NCBI GenBank assembly: GCA_963749675.1
Contig: CAVVNT010000001.1
Coordinates: 62,001 to 126,000, forward strand
Source: Roseitranquillus sp963749675
GTDB lineage: Bacteria > Pseudomonadota > Alphaproteobacteria > Rhodobacterales > Rhodobacteraceae
DNA length: 64,000 nt
Direction: 5' to 3'
Shown here: positions 55,029 through 63,187 of the stretch, piece after piece
Position numbering within the stretch: position 1 is the first letter of the stretch
Layout: each line of letters begins with the position of its first letter
Translations under genes and position numbers: made by a program
Notes under the pieces: model-generated
What the model was told of the DNA's origin: nothing
The model's input: the letters and a program-made list of their open reading frames with translations, nothing else
The model's database searches: none

Positions 55029-55975
55029 ATGCACACGGAGGCGGTGATACTCGACGGACCCGGCGCGCTCGACGCTCGGTTCCGTCGCCCTGACCGATCC
55101 GGAGCCCGGCTCCGTCGTCGTCAGGGTCGACCATTCCGGCATCTCCAGCGGGACCGAGCGCCTGCTGTGGCGTGGCACGATGCCGGCCTTTCCCGGCATG
55201 GGCTATCCGCTCGTCCCGGGCTACGAATCGGCCGGCGAGGTCGTCGAGGCCGACGCCGCGACCGGCTTCCGCCCCGGCGACACGGTCTTCGTGCCCGGCG
55301 CCTCGTGCTACGCCGAGGTTCGCGGTCTCTTCGGTGGGGCCGCCCGCCACATCCATACCCGGCGCCGAGCGGCTGTCGCGGGTCGATTCGGCTCTCGGGG
55401 TCGACGGCGTCGCTGATGGCGCTCGCCGCGACGGCGCGCCATGCCATCGCCGGCTTCGGCACCGCGCTGCCGGACCTCATCGTCGGCCACGGCGTCCTCG
55501 GCCGCCTGCTGGCGCGGCTGACCCTGGCCGCCGGCGGCACGCCCCCGACGGTCTGGGAGCTGAACCCGCGTCGCCGCTCGCGGCGCTGACGGCTACGAGG
55601 TCGTCGACCCCGCCGCCGACGAGCGCCGGGACTACCGCGCCATCTACGACGCCAGCGGCGCCGAGGGCATCCTCGACTCGCTGATCGGACGCCTCGCCAA
55701 GGGCGGAGAGGTCGTGCTCGCCGGCTTCTACGACAAGCCGGTCTCGTTCGCCTTCCCGCCCGCCTTCATGCGCGAGGCGCGCCTGCGCGTCGCCGCCGAA
55801 TGGCAGCCCGCAGACCTCCTCGCGGTGCGGATGCTGGTGGAGTCGGGCGCGCTGTCGCTCGCCGGGCTCGTCAGCCATGTCCGCCCCGCCTCCGACGCGG
55901 CGGCGGCCTACGCGGACGCGTTCGACGATCCGCTGCAACCTCAAGACGGTCCTGGACTGGAAAGGCATCGCATGA
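55029..55975 (+). CDS. bchC: Bacteriochlorophyllide a dehydrogenase BchC, several frameshifts
   Basis: MDR-type alcohol dehydrogenase that oxidises the C3 hydroxyethyl to the acetyl group of bacteriochlorophyll a. Pieces: MHTEAVILDGPGAL; VVVRVDHSGISSGTERLLWR-like sequence around 55120; PAFPGMGYPLVPGYESAGEV; ALAATARHAIAGFGTALPDL with VGHGVLGRLLARLTLAAGG; RDYRAIYDASGAEGILDSLI; and PASDAAAAYADAFDDP. At least four single-base shifts occur, the last an extra C near 55933 before CNLKTVLDWKGIA and TGA 55973-55975. The stop overlaps bchX (ATGA). About 312 residues when corrected. Confidence 0.88.
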
Positions 55976-56973
55976 CCCTAGACGTCCCGAACCTCAAGGA
56001 CTTCGACCAGCGACTTCGCGACGAGGCGAACGAGGATCTCGCCGACATCCAGGCGAACGAGCCGACCAAGAAGACCCAGATCATCGCGATCTACGGCAAG
56101 GGCGGCATCGGCAAGTCGTTCACGCTGGCGAACCTCAGCCACATGATGGCCGAGCAGGGCAAGCGCGTGCTGCTGATCGGCTGCGACCCGAAATCCGACA
56201 CCACCTCGCTGCTGTTCGGCGGCAAGGCCTGCCCGACGATCATCGAGACCTCGACCCGCAAGAAGCTGGCGGGCGAGGAGGTCAAGATCGGCGACGTCTG
56301 CTACAAGCGCGGCGGCGTCTTCGCGATGGAGCTCGGCGGGCCGGAGGTCGGCCGCGGCTGCGGCGGGCGCGGCATCATCCACGGCTTCGAGCTGCTGGAA
56401 AAGCTCGGCTTCCACGACTGGGACTTCGACTACGTCCTGCTCGACTTCCTCGGCGACGTGGTCTGCGGCGGCTTCGGCCTGCCGATCGCCCGCGACATGG
56501 CGCAGAAGGTGATCCTCGTCGCCTCGAACGACCTGCAGTCGCTCTACGTCGCCAACAACGTCTGCTCGGCGGTGGAATACTTCCGCAAGCTCGGCGGCAA
56601 TGTCGGCGTCGCCGGCCTCGTCATCAACAAGGACGACCATTCGGGCGAGGCGCAGGCCTTTGCCGAGGCGGTCAAGATCCCGGTCCTCGCCGCGATCCCG
56701 CAGGACGACGACCTGCGCAAGAAATCGGCGAACTACCAGATCGTCGGCACCGATGCGTCGCAATGGGGGTCGCTGTTCTCGGGGCTCGCCGAGGCGGTGT
56801 CGCTGGCGCCGCCGGTTCGCCCCGCGCCGCTCGACCAGGACGGCCTTCTCAACCTCTTCGACGGCAAGGACACCGGCGCGGGCGTCACGCTCGTGCCCGC
56901 CACCGACGCCGACATGCGCGGCAAGTACGCCAAGCCGCGCGAGAGCCTGGAGGTGGTCTATGACGAGGCATGA
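55972..56973 (+). CDS. bchX: Chlorophyllide a reductase iron protein BchX
   Basis: NifH-like ATPase subunit of chlorophyllide a reductase, passing electrons to BchYZ. 333 residues. P-loop IIAIYGKGGIGKSFTLANLS near residue 42; cluster-ligating cysteines probably those in GRGCGGRGII and DVVCGGFGLP; switch region LLIGCDPKSDTTSLLFGG. Intact, unlike its upstream neighbours. A small ORF starts inside its last codons. Confidence 0.96.
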   Translation: MTLDVPNLKDFDQRLRDEANEDLADIQANEPTKKTQIIAIYGKGGIGKSFTLANLSHMMAEQGKRVLLIGCDPKSDTTSLLFGGKACPTIIETSTRKKLAGEEVKIGDVCYKRGGVFAMELGGPEVGRGCGGRGIIHGFELLEKLGFHDWDFDYVLLDFLGDVVCGGFGLPIARDMAQKVILVASNDLQSLYVANNVCSAVEYFRKLGGNVGVAGLVINKDDHSGEAQAFAEAVKIPVLAAIPQDDDLRKKSANYQIVGTDASQWGSLFSGLAEAVSLAPPVRPAPLDQDGLLNLFDGKDTGAGVTLVPATDADMRGKYAKPRESLEVVYDEA

Positions 56974-57109
56974 GCGGACTGCCCAGCCCGCACAGGACGC
57001 GGTGCGCGAGATGATGGCGCAGGCCCGCCCCGACCAGATCCGCCGCCTGCTCGACGACATTGCCGCCTTGGCCCGCGGCCACGACCGTCCCGCCGGAGGC
57101 TCGGCATGA
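56960..57109 (+). CDS. 49-residue ORF between bchX and bchY
   Basis: ATG 56960 overlaps the end of bchX by 14 bases, and the stop TGA 57107-57109 overlaps the bchY start (ATGA). Product MTRHERTAQPAQDAVREMMA, QARPDQIRRLLDDIAALARG, HDRPAGGSA: charged, amphipathic helix. Tight overlap on both sides argues for translation. No family recognised; an assembly or stability factor for chlorophyllide reductase is only a guess. Confidence 0.55.
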   Translation: MTRHERTAQPAQDAVREMMAQARPDQIRRLLDDIAALARGHDRPAGGSA

Positions 57110-58674
57110 GCGACGAAGTCCGCTACGACGACGCCGACACGGCTGAGGTGACGGTCGCCGCGCGCGACGAGGCCAAGCCGCCTTCAGCGCCGCAGGGCGA
57201 CGGCATGGGCTGTCACGCCGGCGCCGCCGAGATGGAGGCCGCGGCGCGCAGCGCCGGGCAGTCCGAGATTCTCGACCGCTACGCCGCCGACTACCCGCAA
57301 GGCCCGCACGACAAGCCGCAGTCCATGTGCCCCGCCTTCGGCTCGCTGCGCGTCGGCCTCAGGATGCGCCGGGTCGCGACCGTTCTCAGCGGGTCGGCCT
57401 GCTGCGTCTACGGCCTGACCTTCGTCAGCCACTTCTACGGCGCCCGCCGCTCCGTCGGATACGTCCCGTTCAGCTCCGAGACGCTGGTCACCGGCAAGCT
57501 CTTCGAGGACATCCGCGAGGCGGTCCACCAGCTCGCCGACCCCGACCGCTACGACGCCATCGTGGTCACGAACCTCTGCGTGCCGACCGCTTCGGGCGTG
57601 CCGCTGCGCCTGCTCCCGAAAGAGATCGACGGCGTCCGCATCGTCGGCATCGACGTGCCGGGCTTCGGCGTGCCGACCCATGCCGAGGCCAAGGACGTCC
57701 TCGCCGGCGCGATGCTGGACTATGCCGCGGCCGAGGCCGCCGCCGGTCCGGTCCCGGCGCCCGCCTCGGGCAAGTCCGACCGCCCGACCGTCACGCTGCT
57801 GGGCGAGATGTTCCCGGCCGATCCGGTGATGATCGGCCGCCTGCTCGATCCGCTCGGCTTTGCCGCCGGTCCGGTCGTGCCCTGCCGCGAATGGCGCGAG
57901 CTCTATGCCGCGCTCGATTGCGGCGCGGTCGCGGCGATCCATCCCTTCTACTCGGCCGCAATGCGCACCTTCACCCGCGCCGGCCGCCCCATCGTCGGCT
58001 CGGCCCCGGTCGGCCATGACGGCACCGCGAACTGGCTCGCCGCGATCGGCGAGGCGTTCGGCCTCCCGGCCGAGCAGGTTGCCGCCGCGCAGAACGCCGC
58101 CCTCGGCCCGATCAAGGGCGCCCTCGCCGCGATGCCGATCGACGGCACGATCACGCTTTCGGGTTACGAGGGCAGCGAGCTGCACGTCGCCCGCCTGCTG
58201 ATCGAATCCGGCGCGAACGTCCCCTACGTCGGCACCGCCTGCGCCCGCACCGAGCAATCCGCCTGGGACCGCGAGTGGCTGGAGTCACGCGGCACCAAGG
58301 TCAAGTTCCGCGCCAGCCTCGAGGACGACCTCGCGGCGATGGAGGGAGTCCGGCCCGACCTCGCCATCGGCACGACGCCGGTGGTGCAGAAGGGCAAGGA
58401 GCTTGGCATCCCGTCGCTCTACTTCACCAACCTGATCTCGGCGCGTCCGCTGATGGGCGTCGCCGGCGCCGGCTCGCTGGCCGAGGTGGTGAACGCCGCC
58501 ATCGCCAACAAGGGCCGCATGGACACCATGCGCGAGTTCTTCGAGGGCGTCGGACACGGCGACACCGCCGGCGTGTGGGAGGGCGATCCGAACCTCCGCC
58601 CCGACTTCCGCGCGGCCCACCAGAAGAAGCTCGACAAGCAGGCCAAGGCCGCCAAAGCGGCGGAGATGATCTGA
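57106..58674 (+). CDS. bchY: Chlorophyllide a reductase subunit BchY
   Basis: NifD-like catalytic subunit reducing ring B of chlorophyllide a. 522 residues with a 60-residue N-terminal extension, then QSMCPAFGSLRVGLRMRRVA, LSGSACCVYGLTFVSHFYGA, AIVVTNLCVPTASGVPLRLL, where the cysteines are candidate cluster ligands. IAIG-type C-terminal half contains TLSGYEGSELHVARLLIESG. Intact frame. Followed by an unusual 100-base gap before bchZ. Confidence 0.95.
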   Translation: MSDEVRYDDADTAEVTVAARDEAKPPSAPQGDGMGCHAGAAEMEAAARSAGQSEILDRYAADYPQGPHDKPQSMCPAFGSLRVGLRMRRVATVLSGSACCVYGLTFVSHFYGARRSVGYVPFSSETLVTGKLFEDIREAVHQLADPDRYDAIVVTNLCVPTASGVPLRLLPKEIDGVRIVGIDVPGFGVPTHAEAKDVLAGAMLDYAAAEAAAGPVPAPASGKSDRPTVTLLGEMFPADPVMIGRLLDPLGFAAGPVVPCREWRELYAALDCGAVAAIHPFYSAAMRTFTRAGRPIVGSAPVGHDGTANWLAAIGEAFGLPAEQVAAAQNAALGPIKGALAAMPIDGTITLSGYEGSELHVARLLIESGANVPYVGTACARTEQSAWDREWLESRGTKVKFRASLEDDLAAMEGVRPDLAIGTTPVVQKGKELGIPSLYFTNLISARPLMGVAGAGSLAEVVNAAIANKGRMDTMREFFEGVGHGDTAGVWEGDPNLRPDFRAAHQKKLDKQAKAAKAAEMI

Positions 58675-58774
58675 TGGGCGCGCATGTACATTTTCGGCCG
58701 ATTTCCGACACGAAGCGGTCAAACCGGGATCTGAAACTCACAACAAGTGGTCAGTTTCGGGCCGAGGTGCCCTC
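58675..58774. other. Insert-like spacer between bchY and bchZ
   Basis: About 100 bases separate two genes that normally abut. Its first part (about 58684-58745) is less G+C-rich than its surroundings and begins TGTACATTTTCGGCCGATTT, resembling the TGT-started ends of IS21-type elements. It may be an insertion-sequence footprint. The open frame continuing from it (to 58781) is not a gene. Confidence 0.4.
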
Positions 58775-60244
58775 ATGCTGATCCAGGACCACGATCGGGC
58801 CGGCGGCTACTGGGGCGCGGTCTACGCCTTCACCGCGATCAAGGGCCTGCAGGTCGTCATCGACGGCCCCGTCGGCTGCGAGAACCTGCCTGTCACCTCC
58901 GTCCTGCACTACACCGACGCCCTGCCGCCCCATGAATTGCCCATTGTCGTCACGGGGTTGGGCGAGGAAGAGCTGGGCCGCGACGGCACCGAAGGCGCGA
59001 TGAAGCGGGCCTGGGGCACGCTCGACCCGGCGCTGCCGGCGGTCGTCGTCACCGGCTCCATCGCCGAGATGATCGGCGGCGGCGTGACCCCGCAAGGCAC
59101 GAATATCCAACGCTTTCTTCCCCGCACCATCGACGAGGACCAGTGGCAGGCCGCCGACCGCGCGATGACCTGGCTCTTCACCGAGTTCGGCATGACCAAG
59201 GGCCGGATGCCCCCCGAGAAGAAGCGCGAGGAGGGCAGCGCCCCCCGCGTCAACATCCTCGGCCCGATGTACGGCGTCTTCAATTCTCCCAGCGATCTCA
59301 GCGAGATACGCCGGCTGGTCGAGGGCATCGGGGCGGAGGTCAACATGGTCCTGCCGCTCGGCGCGCACCTCGCCGAGATGCGGAACCTCGTCAACGCCGA
59401 TGCCAACGTGGTGATGTACCGCGAGTTCGGCCGCGGCCTCGCCGAATGCCTCGGCAAGCCGTACCTGCAGGCGCCGATCGGCCTGGACTCCACGACGAAG
59501 TTTCTGAGAAAGCTCGGAGAAATGCTGGGCCTCGACCCCGAGCCCTTCATCGAGCGCGAGAAGCACTCGACCCTCAAGCCACTTTGGGATCTCTGGCGCT
59601 CCGTCACGCAGGACTTCTTCGGCACCGCCGGCTTCGGCATCGTGGCGACCGAAACCTATGCCCGTGGAATCAGACACTTCCTCGAAGGCGATCTCGGTTT
59701 GCCCTGCGCCTTCGCCGTCGCCCGCACCGCCGGGACGAAGACCAACAACGACGAGGTCCGCAGCCTGATCGCGGCAAAGCACCCGCTGATCGTGATGGGC
59801 TCGATCAACGAAAAGATCTACCTCGCCGAGACCGCACAGGGGCACGGCCCGAAACCGGCCTTCATTCCGGCGTCGTTCCCCGGCGCCGCGATCCGCCGCG
59901 CCACCGGAACACCGTTCATGGGCTACGCCGGCGCGACGTACCTCGTTCAGGAGGTCTGCAACGGCCTCTTCGACGCGCTCTTCCACATCCTGCCCACGGG
60001 CGCGCAGCTCGACGCCGCGGACGCCACGCCGACGACGCTCCGCCGCGATTTCCCCTGGGATGAGGACGCGCAGGCCGAGCTCGACCGCATCGTCGCGCAG
60101 CACCCCGTCCTGACCCGCATCTCGGCCGCAAAGCAGCTGCGCGACGCCGCCGAGCGCGCGGCGCTGGCCCAAGGGGCCGAGCGGGTCGTCCGGGAAACAG
60201 TTTCGGCCCTCGGGCCCATCGCATCCACCAAGGAGGCACCATGA
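58775..60244 (+). CDS. bchZ: Chlorophyllide a reductase subunit BchZ
   Basis: NifK-like partner of BchY, 489 residues. Start ATG 58775 (MLIQDHDRAGGYWGAVYAFT). The conserved region around GPVGCENLPVTSVLHYTDAL carries the cluster Cys; ELGRDGTEGAMKRAWGTLDP, VTGSIAEMIGGGVTPQGTNI and PFMGYAGATYLVQEVCNGLF are family features. Intact. Its stop overlaps the pufQ start (ATGA). Confidence 0.96.
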   Translation: MLIQDHDRAGGYWGAVYAFTAIKGLQVVIDGPVGCENLPVTSVLHYTDALPPHELPIVVTGLGEEELGRDGTEGAMKRAWGTLDPALPAVVVTGSIAEMIGGGVTPQGTNIQRFLPRTIDEDQWQAADRAMTWLFTEFGMTKGRMPPEKKREEGSAPRVNILGPMYGVFNSPSDLSEIRRLVEGIGAEVNMVLPLGAHLAEMRNLVNADANVVMYREFGRGLAECLGKPYLQAPIGLDSTTKFLRKLGEMLGLDPEPFIEREKHSTLKPLWDLWRSVTQDFFGTAGFGIVATETYARGIRHFLEGDLGLPCAFAVARTAGTKTNNDEVRSLIAAKHPLIVMGSINEKIYLAETAQGHGPKPAFIPASFPGAAIRRATGTPFMGYAGATYLVQEVCNGLFDALFHILPTGAQLDAADATPTTLRRDFPWDEDAQAELDRIVAQHPVLTRISAAKQLRDAAERAALAQGAERVVRETVSALGPIASTKEAP

Positions 60245-60468
60245 GCGACCAGACGATAGAAGGCGGCTTCGCCGCCCCCCGCGCGCGCCACTCCGGCCGC
60301 GCCGAATTCACCGTCTACTTCGCCATCATCTTCCTCGCCGCGCTGCCTCTGGCAACGCTGGCCTGGGCACTCAGCGTGCTCAAGCGGGGAAGCCTGAACG
60401 ACAAGGGGCCAGTGGCCCGCGCCTGGAGCCAGGCCCGGATCATCACGCCCATGATCTTCGCGGCCTGA
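60241..60468 (+). CDS. pufQ: PufQ
   Basis: A 75-residue single-helix membrane protein, MSDQTIEGGFAAPRARHSGR then AEFTVYFAIIFLAALPLATL, ending VARAWSQARIITPMIFAA. First gene of the puf operon, where PufQ promotes bacteriochlorophyll formation. Overlaps bchZ by 4 bases. Confidence 0.93.
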   Translation: MSDQTIEGGFAAPRARHSGRAEFTVYFAIIFLAALPLATLAWALSVLKRGSLNDKGPVARAWSQARIITPMIFAA

Positions 60469-60579
60469 CCGCGCATCGAGATCCCGACCCGGAAGGGGAC
60501 GGATGGCCCGACGCCGAGAGGTGGACGGCAACCCCGCCGTGGGGGTCCCGCGGCGTCAGTCAACGATCCGGAGGATTCA

Positions 60580-60729
60580 ATGGCTGATAGAACCGACCTG
60601 TCCTTCACAGGTCTCACCGACGAGCAGGCGCAAGAGTTGCACTCCGTCTACATGAGCGGGCTATGGCTGTTCTCAGCTGTCGCCGTCGTCGCTCATCTGG
60701 CGGTGTTCATCTGGCGTCCGTGGTTCTGA
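60580..60729 (+). CDS. pufB: LH1 light-harvesting beta subunit
   Basis: 49-residue antenna polypeptide, MADRTDLSFTGLTDEQAQEL then HSVYMSGLWLFSAVAVVAHL, ending AVFIWRPWF. His39 (VVAHLAVF) should ligate bacteriochlorophyll; His21 is the conserved N-terminal one. A GGAGG site precedes ATG 60580. Bases 60469-60579 between pufQ and pufB hold no further gene. Confidence 0.95.
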   Translation: MADRTDLSFTGLTDEQAQELHSVYMSGLWLFSAVAVVAHLAVFIWRPWF

Positions 60730-60743
60730 GGGGGGCGTAAGAC

Positions 60744-60935
60744 ATGAGCAAGTTCTACAAGATCTGGCTGGTCTTCGACCCGCGTCGCGTTTTCGTGGCG
60801 CAGGGCGTCTTCCTCTTCCTACTGGCGGCGATGATCCATCTCGTCCTGCTTTCTACCGACCGCTACAACTGGTTCGAGACGTCGACACTCAAGTACGGCG
60901 TACCGGGCGCAGAAGGCGTGGTCGTGGCCGAATGA
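60744..60935 (+). CDS. pufA: LH1 light-harvesting alpha subunit
   Basis: 63-residue antenna polypeptide, MSKFYKIWLVFDPRRVFVAQ, GVFLFLLAAMIHLVLLSTDR, with YNWFE. His32 is the bacteriochlorophyll ligand. Starts 14 bases after pufB and is followed by an mRNA-stabilising type hairpin before pufL. Confidence 0.95.
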   Translation: MSKFYKIWLVFDPRRVFVAQGVFLFLLAAMIHLVLLSTDRYNWFETSTLKYGVPGAEGVVVAE

Positions 60936-60942
60936 GGCAACC

Positions 60943-60973
60943 TCCGCGGGCGGCCGTCTGCGTCGCCCGCGGA
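60943..60973 (+). terminator. pufA-pufL intercistronic hairpin
   Basis: TCCGCGGGCG (60943-60952), 11-base loop, CGCCCGCGGA (60964-60973): a perfect 10-bp stem without a T run, 7 bases after the pufA stop. In Rhodobacter such hairpins protect pufBA mRNA from 3' decay so LH1 is made in excess over reaction centres. Confidence 0.75.
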
Positions 60974-61000
60974 AACCCAATCAAGACGGGGTGACGCACC

Positions 61001-61831
61001 ATGGCGCTTCTCAGCTTCGAACGGAAATATCGCGTGCCAGGCGGCACGCTCATCGGCGGCGACCTGTTCGATTTCTGGGTCGGGCCGTTCTTCGTCGGCT
61101 TCTTCGGGGTGACGACGATCTTCTTCGCAGGCCTCGGTACCGTCCTGATCTTCTACGGGACGGCAGTAGAAGGGGTCTGGAACCCCTGGCAAATCTCGAT
61201 CGACCCGCCGCCGCTGGAATACGGACTGGGTGCGGCGCCACTTCTCGACGGGGGATTATGGCAGATCATCACGATCTGCGCCCATGGCGCCTTCATCTCG
61301 TGGGCGCTCAGAGAGGTCGAGATCGCGCGCAAGCTCGGGATCGGGCTGCATGTGCCCGTCGCGTTCGGCTTCGCAATCCTCGCCTACACGACGCTGGTCG
61401 TGATCCGGCCCATCCTGATGGGGGCCTGGGGCTACGGCTTCCCGTACGGAATATGGACGCACCTCGACTGGGTATCGAACACCGGCTACGCGTACGGCAA
61501 CTTCCACTACAACCCGGCGCACATGCTGGCGGTGAGCCTGTTCTTCACCACCACTCTCGCGCTCGCGCTCCATGGCGGCCTGATCCTCTCGGCGGCGAAC
61601 CCAAAGAAGGGGACCGTGATGAAGCAGCCCGACCATGAGGACACGTTCTTCCGCGACTTCATCGGATACTCGATCGGGCCCCTCGGCATCCACAGACTGG
61701 GGCTCCTGCTCGCGCTCAACGCGGGGTTCTGGAGCGCGGTGTGCATCGTGATATCGGGCACCGTCTGGTTCGACGCCTGGATCGTGTGGTGGGACTGGTG
61801 GCTCGAACTGCCCTGGTGGGCGAACCTGTGA
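61001..61831 (+). CDS. pufL: Photosynthetic reaction centre L subunit
   Basis: Five-helix core subunit, 276 residues (a few fewer than Rhodobacter sphaeroides, mostly at the C-terminus, which ends ELPWWANL). MALLSFERKYRVPGGTLIGG is the classical start. Bacteriochlorophyll histidines are in FPYGIWTHLDWVSNTGY and FHYNPAHML; iron ligands are in LALHGGLILSA and GIHRLGLLL. Intact. Confidence 0.97.
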   Translation: MALLSFERKYRVPGGTLIGGDLFDFWVGPFFVGFFGVTTIFFAGLGTVLIFYGTAVEGVWNPWQISIDPPPLEYGLGAAPLLDGGLWQIITICAHGAFISWALREVEIARKLGIGLHVPVAFGFAILAYTTLVVIRPILMGAWGYGFPYGIWTHLDWVSNTGYAYGNFHYNPAHMLAVSLFFTTTLALALHGGLILSAANPKKGTVMKQPDHEDTFFRDFIGYSIGPLGIHRLGLLLALNAGFWSAVCIVISGTVWFDAWIVWWDWWLELPWWANL

Positions 61832-61843
61832 GGGAGATGAACA

Positions 61844-62770
61844 ATGCCTGAGTATCAAAACATCTTCAGCCAGGTGCAGGTGCACGGCGCGCCGGAACTG
61901 GGAATGGTCGAGGACATCGACCTTCGGGACCGGATGGGGGGAGGCCGCTTCAGCGCACTCCTCGGATGGTTCGGCAACGCACAACTCGGGCCGATCTACC
62001 TCGGCCCGTATGGGGTGGTCTCGCTTGCGACGGGGGCGATCTGGTTCTTCCTCGTCGGCGCCTCCTTCTGGGGGCAGGTGGACTACAACCCGGCGGTCTT
62101 CGTGAGGGACCTGTTCTACCTCTCGCTCGATCCGCCGCCGCCGGAATACGGGTTGGGCTTCGCTCCTCTGAACGACGGGGGATTGTGGCTTATCGCCTCG
62201 TTCTTCCTGCTGGTCTCGGTGCTGTCCTGGTGGGTCCGGTCGTACGTGCTGGCCGATCAGCTTGGCATGGGCAAGCACGTCGCCTGGGCCTTCGCATCCG
62301 CGATCTGGCTGTTCCTCGTCCTCGGCCTGTTCCGGCCGATCCTGATGGGCAGCTGGTCCGAGGCGGTGCCCTACGGCATCTTCCCGCACCTCGACTGGAC
62401 GAACCTGTTCTCGCTGACGTGGGGCAACCTCTTCTACAACCCGTTCCACGCGCTTTCGATCGTGTTCCTCTATGGCTCGACGCTGCTCTTCGCGATGCAC
62501 GGGGCGACGATCCTTGCGGTCTCGCGCCTCGGCGGCGACCGGGAGCTCGAGCACATGGTCGACCGCGGCACGGCGGCCGAGCGGGCGGCGCTGTTCTGGC
62601 GCTGGACGATGGGGTTCAACGCCACGTTCGAGGGCATTCACCGCTGGGCCTGGTGGTTTGCGGTGCTGACCACGCTGACCGGCGGGATCGGCATCCTGCT
62701 GACCGGCACGGTCGTCGACAACTGGTTCGTCTGGGCGCAAGACCACAACTACGCCCCGATCTACGACTAA
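61844..62770 (+). CDS. pufM: Photosynthetic reaction centre M subunit
   Basis: 308-residue partner of PufL, MPEYQNIFSQVQVHGAPELG. Ligand histidines are seen in YGIFPHLDWTNLFSLTWG, FYNPFHALSIVFLYG, FAMHGATILAVSR and EGIHRWAWWFAV; the Glu iron ligand lies in the RGTAAERAALFWRW segment. Intact. 12 bases after pufL. Confidence 0.97.
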   Translation: MPEYQNIFSQVQVHGAPELGMVEDIDLRDRMGGGRFSALLGWFGNAQLGPIYLGPYGVVSLATGAIWFFLVGASFWGQVDYNPAVFVRDLFYLSLDPPPPEYGLGFAPLNDGGLWLIASFFLLVSVLSWWVRSYVLADQLGMGKHVAWAFASAIWLFLVLGLFRPILMGSWSEAVPYGIFPHLDWTNLFSLTWGNLFYNPFHALSIVFLYGSTLLFAMHGATILAVSRLGGDRELEHMVDRGTAAERAALFWRWTMGFNATFEGIHRWAWWFAVLTTLTGGIGILLTGTVVDNWFVWAQDHNYAPIYD

Positions 62771-62783
62771 GGGAGAGGATCCG

Positions 62784-63020
62784 ATGAACGAGCGTTACTG
62801 GTACCTCAAGTCCGAGCCGACGCCGTCGCTCCACACGTGGATCCTCGGCAAGATGACGACGGGGGCGATGTACGGTGCCTTGGTCTTCCTGTCGGTCATG
62901 GCCTTCATCCTGATCTTCAAGGCGATCGGCGGGCTGCTACCCCCTAAGTCGAAGGAGGCGGTCGATCCGTCCGCTTCGCTCATCGTGGCGCCTGAACCCG
63001 ACGCCACCCGGACCGCCTGA
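62784..63020 (+). CDS. pufX: PufX
   Basis: 78-residue single-helix protein that opens the LH1 ring for quinone exchange in Rhodobacter-type core complexes. MNERYWYLKSEPTPSLHTWI, then the helix MTTGAMYGALVFLSVMAFIL with a GAMYG (GxxxG) motif, and a soluble C-terminal tail. Position after pufM and size are as expected. Its presence, with no pufC, places the organism in the PufX-bearing Rhodobacter group. Confidence 0.92.
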   Translation: MNERYWYLKSEPTPSLHTWILGKMTTGAMYGALVFLSVMAFILIFKAIGGLLPPKSKEAVDPSASLIVAPEPDATRTA

Positions 63021-63047
63021 GGGGGTGCGGCGGTGAACGCCGCCCCT
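63021..63047 (+). terminator. Stem-loop immediately after pufX
   Basis: GGGG-T-GCGGCG (63022-63032), 5-base loop, CGCCGCCCC (63038-63046): a 10-bp stem with one bulge. No T run, so more likely a 3' mRNA stabiliser than a full terminator. Confidence 0.55.
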
Positions 63048-63134
63048 GTCCGGCCTTCCGATCGGGCCGCTTGCCAGGCCCGGTGGACGGGGCGCGATCG
63101 TCCCGGTTCCCATCCTGCTGGCAACAGGTACCTC

Positions 63135-63174
63135 GCGCCGCGGTGGCCGACCGGCGCCCGCGGCGCCTTTTCCT
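63135..63174 (+). terminator. Intrinsic terminator between pufX and dxs
   Basis: GCGCCGCG (63135-63142) can pair with CGCGGCGC (63159-63166), or alternatively GGCGCC-CGC-GGCGCC (63153-63167) forms a compact stem; both are followed by TTTTCCTTTT. It ends about 10 bases before the dxs start, and its T run merges with the dxs ribosome site GGAGG. Probably attenuates read-through into dxs. Confidence 0.65.
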
Positions 63175-63187
63175 TTTGGAGGGTCCC

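Noticed and set aside
58681..58781. Short ORF starting in the bchY-bchZ spacer
   Set aside because: It ends just inside bchZ, has no ribosome site or similarity, and looks like an insertion footprint read by chance.
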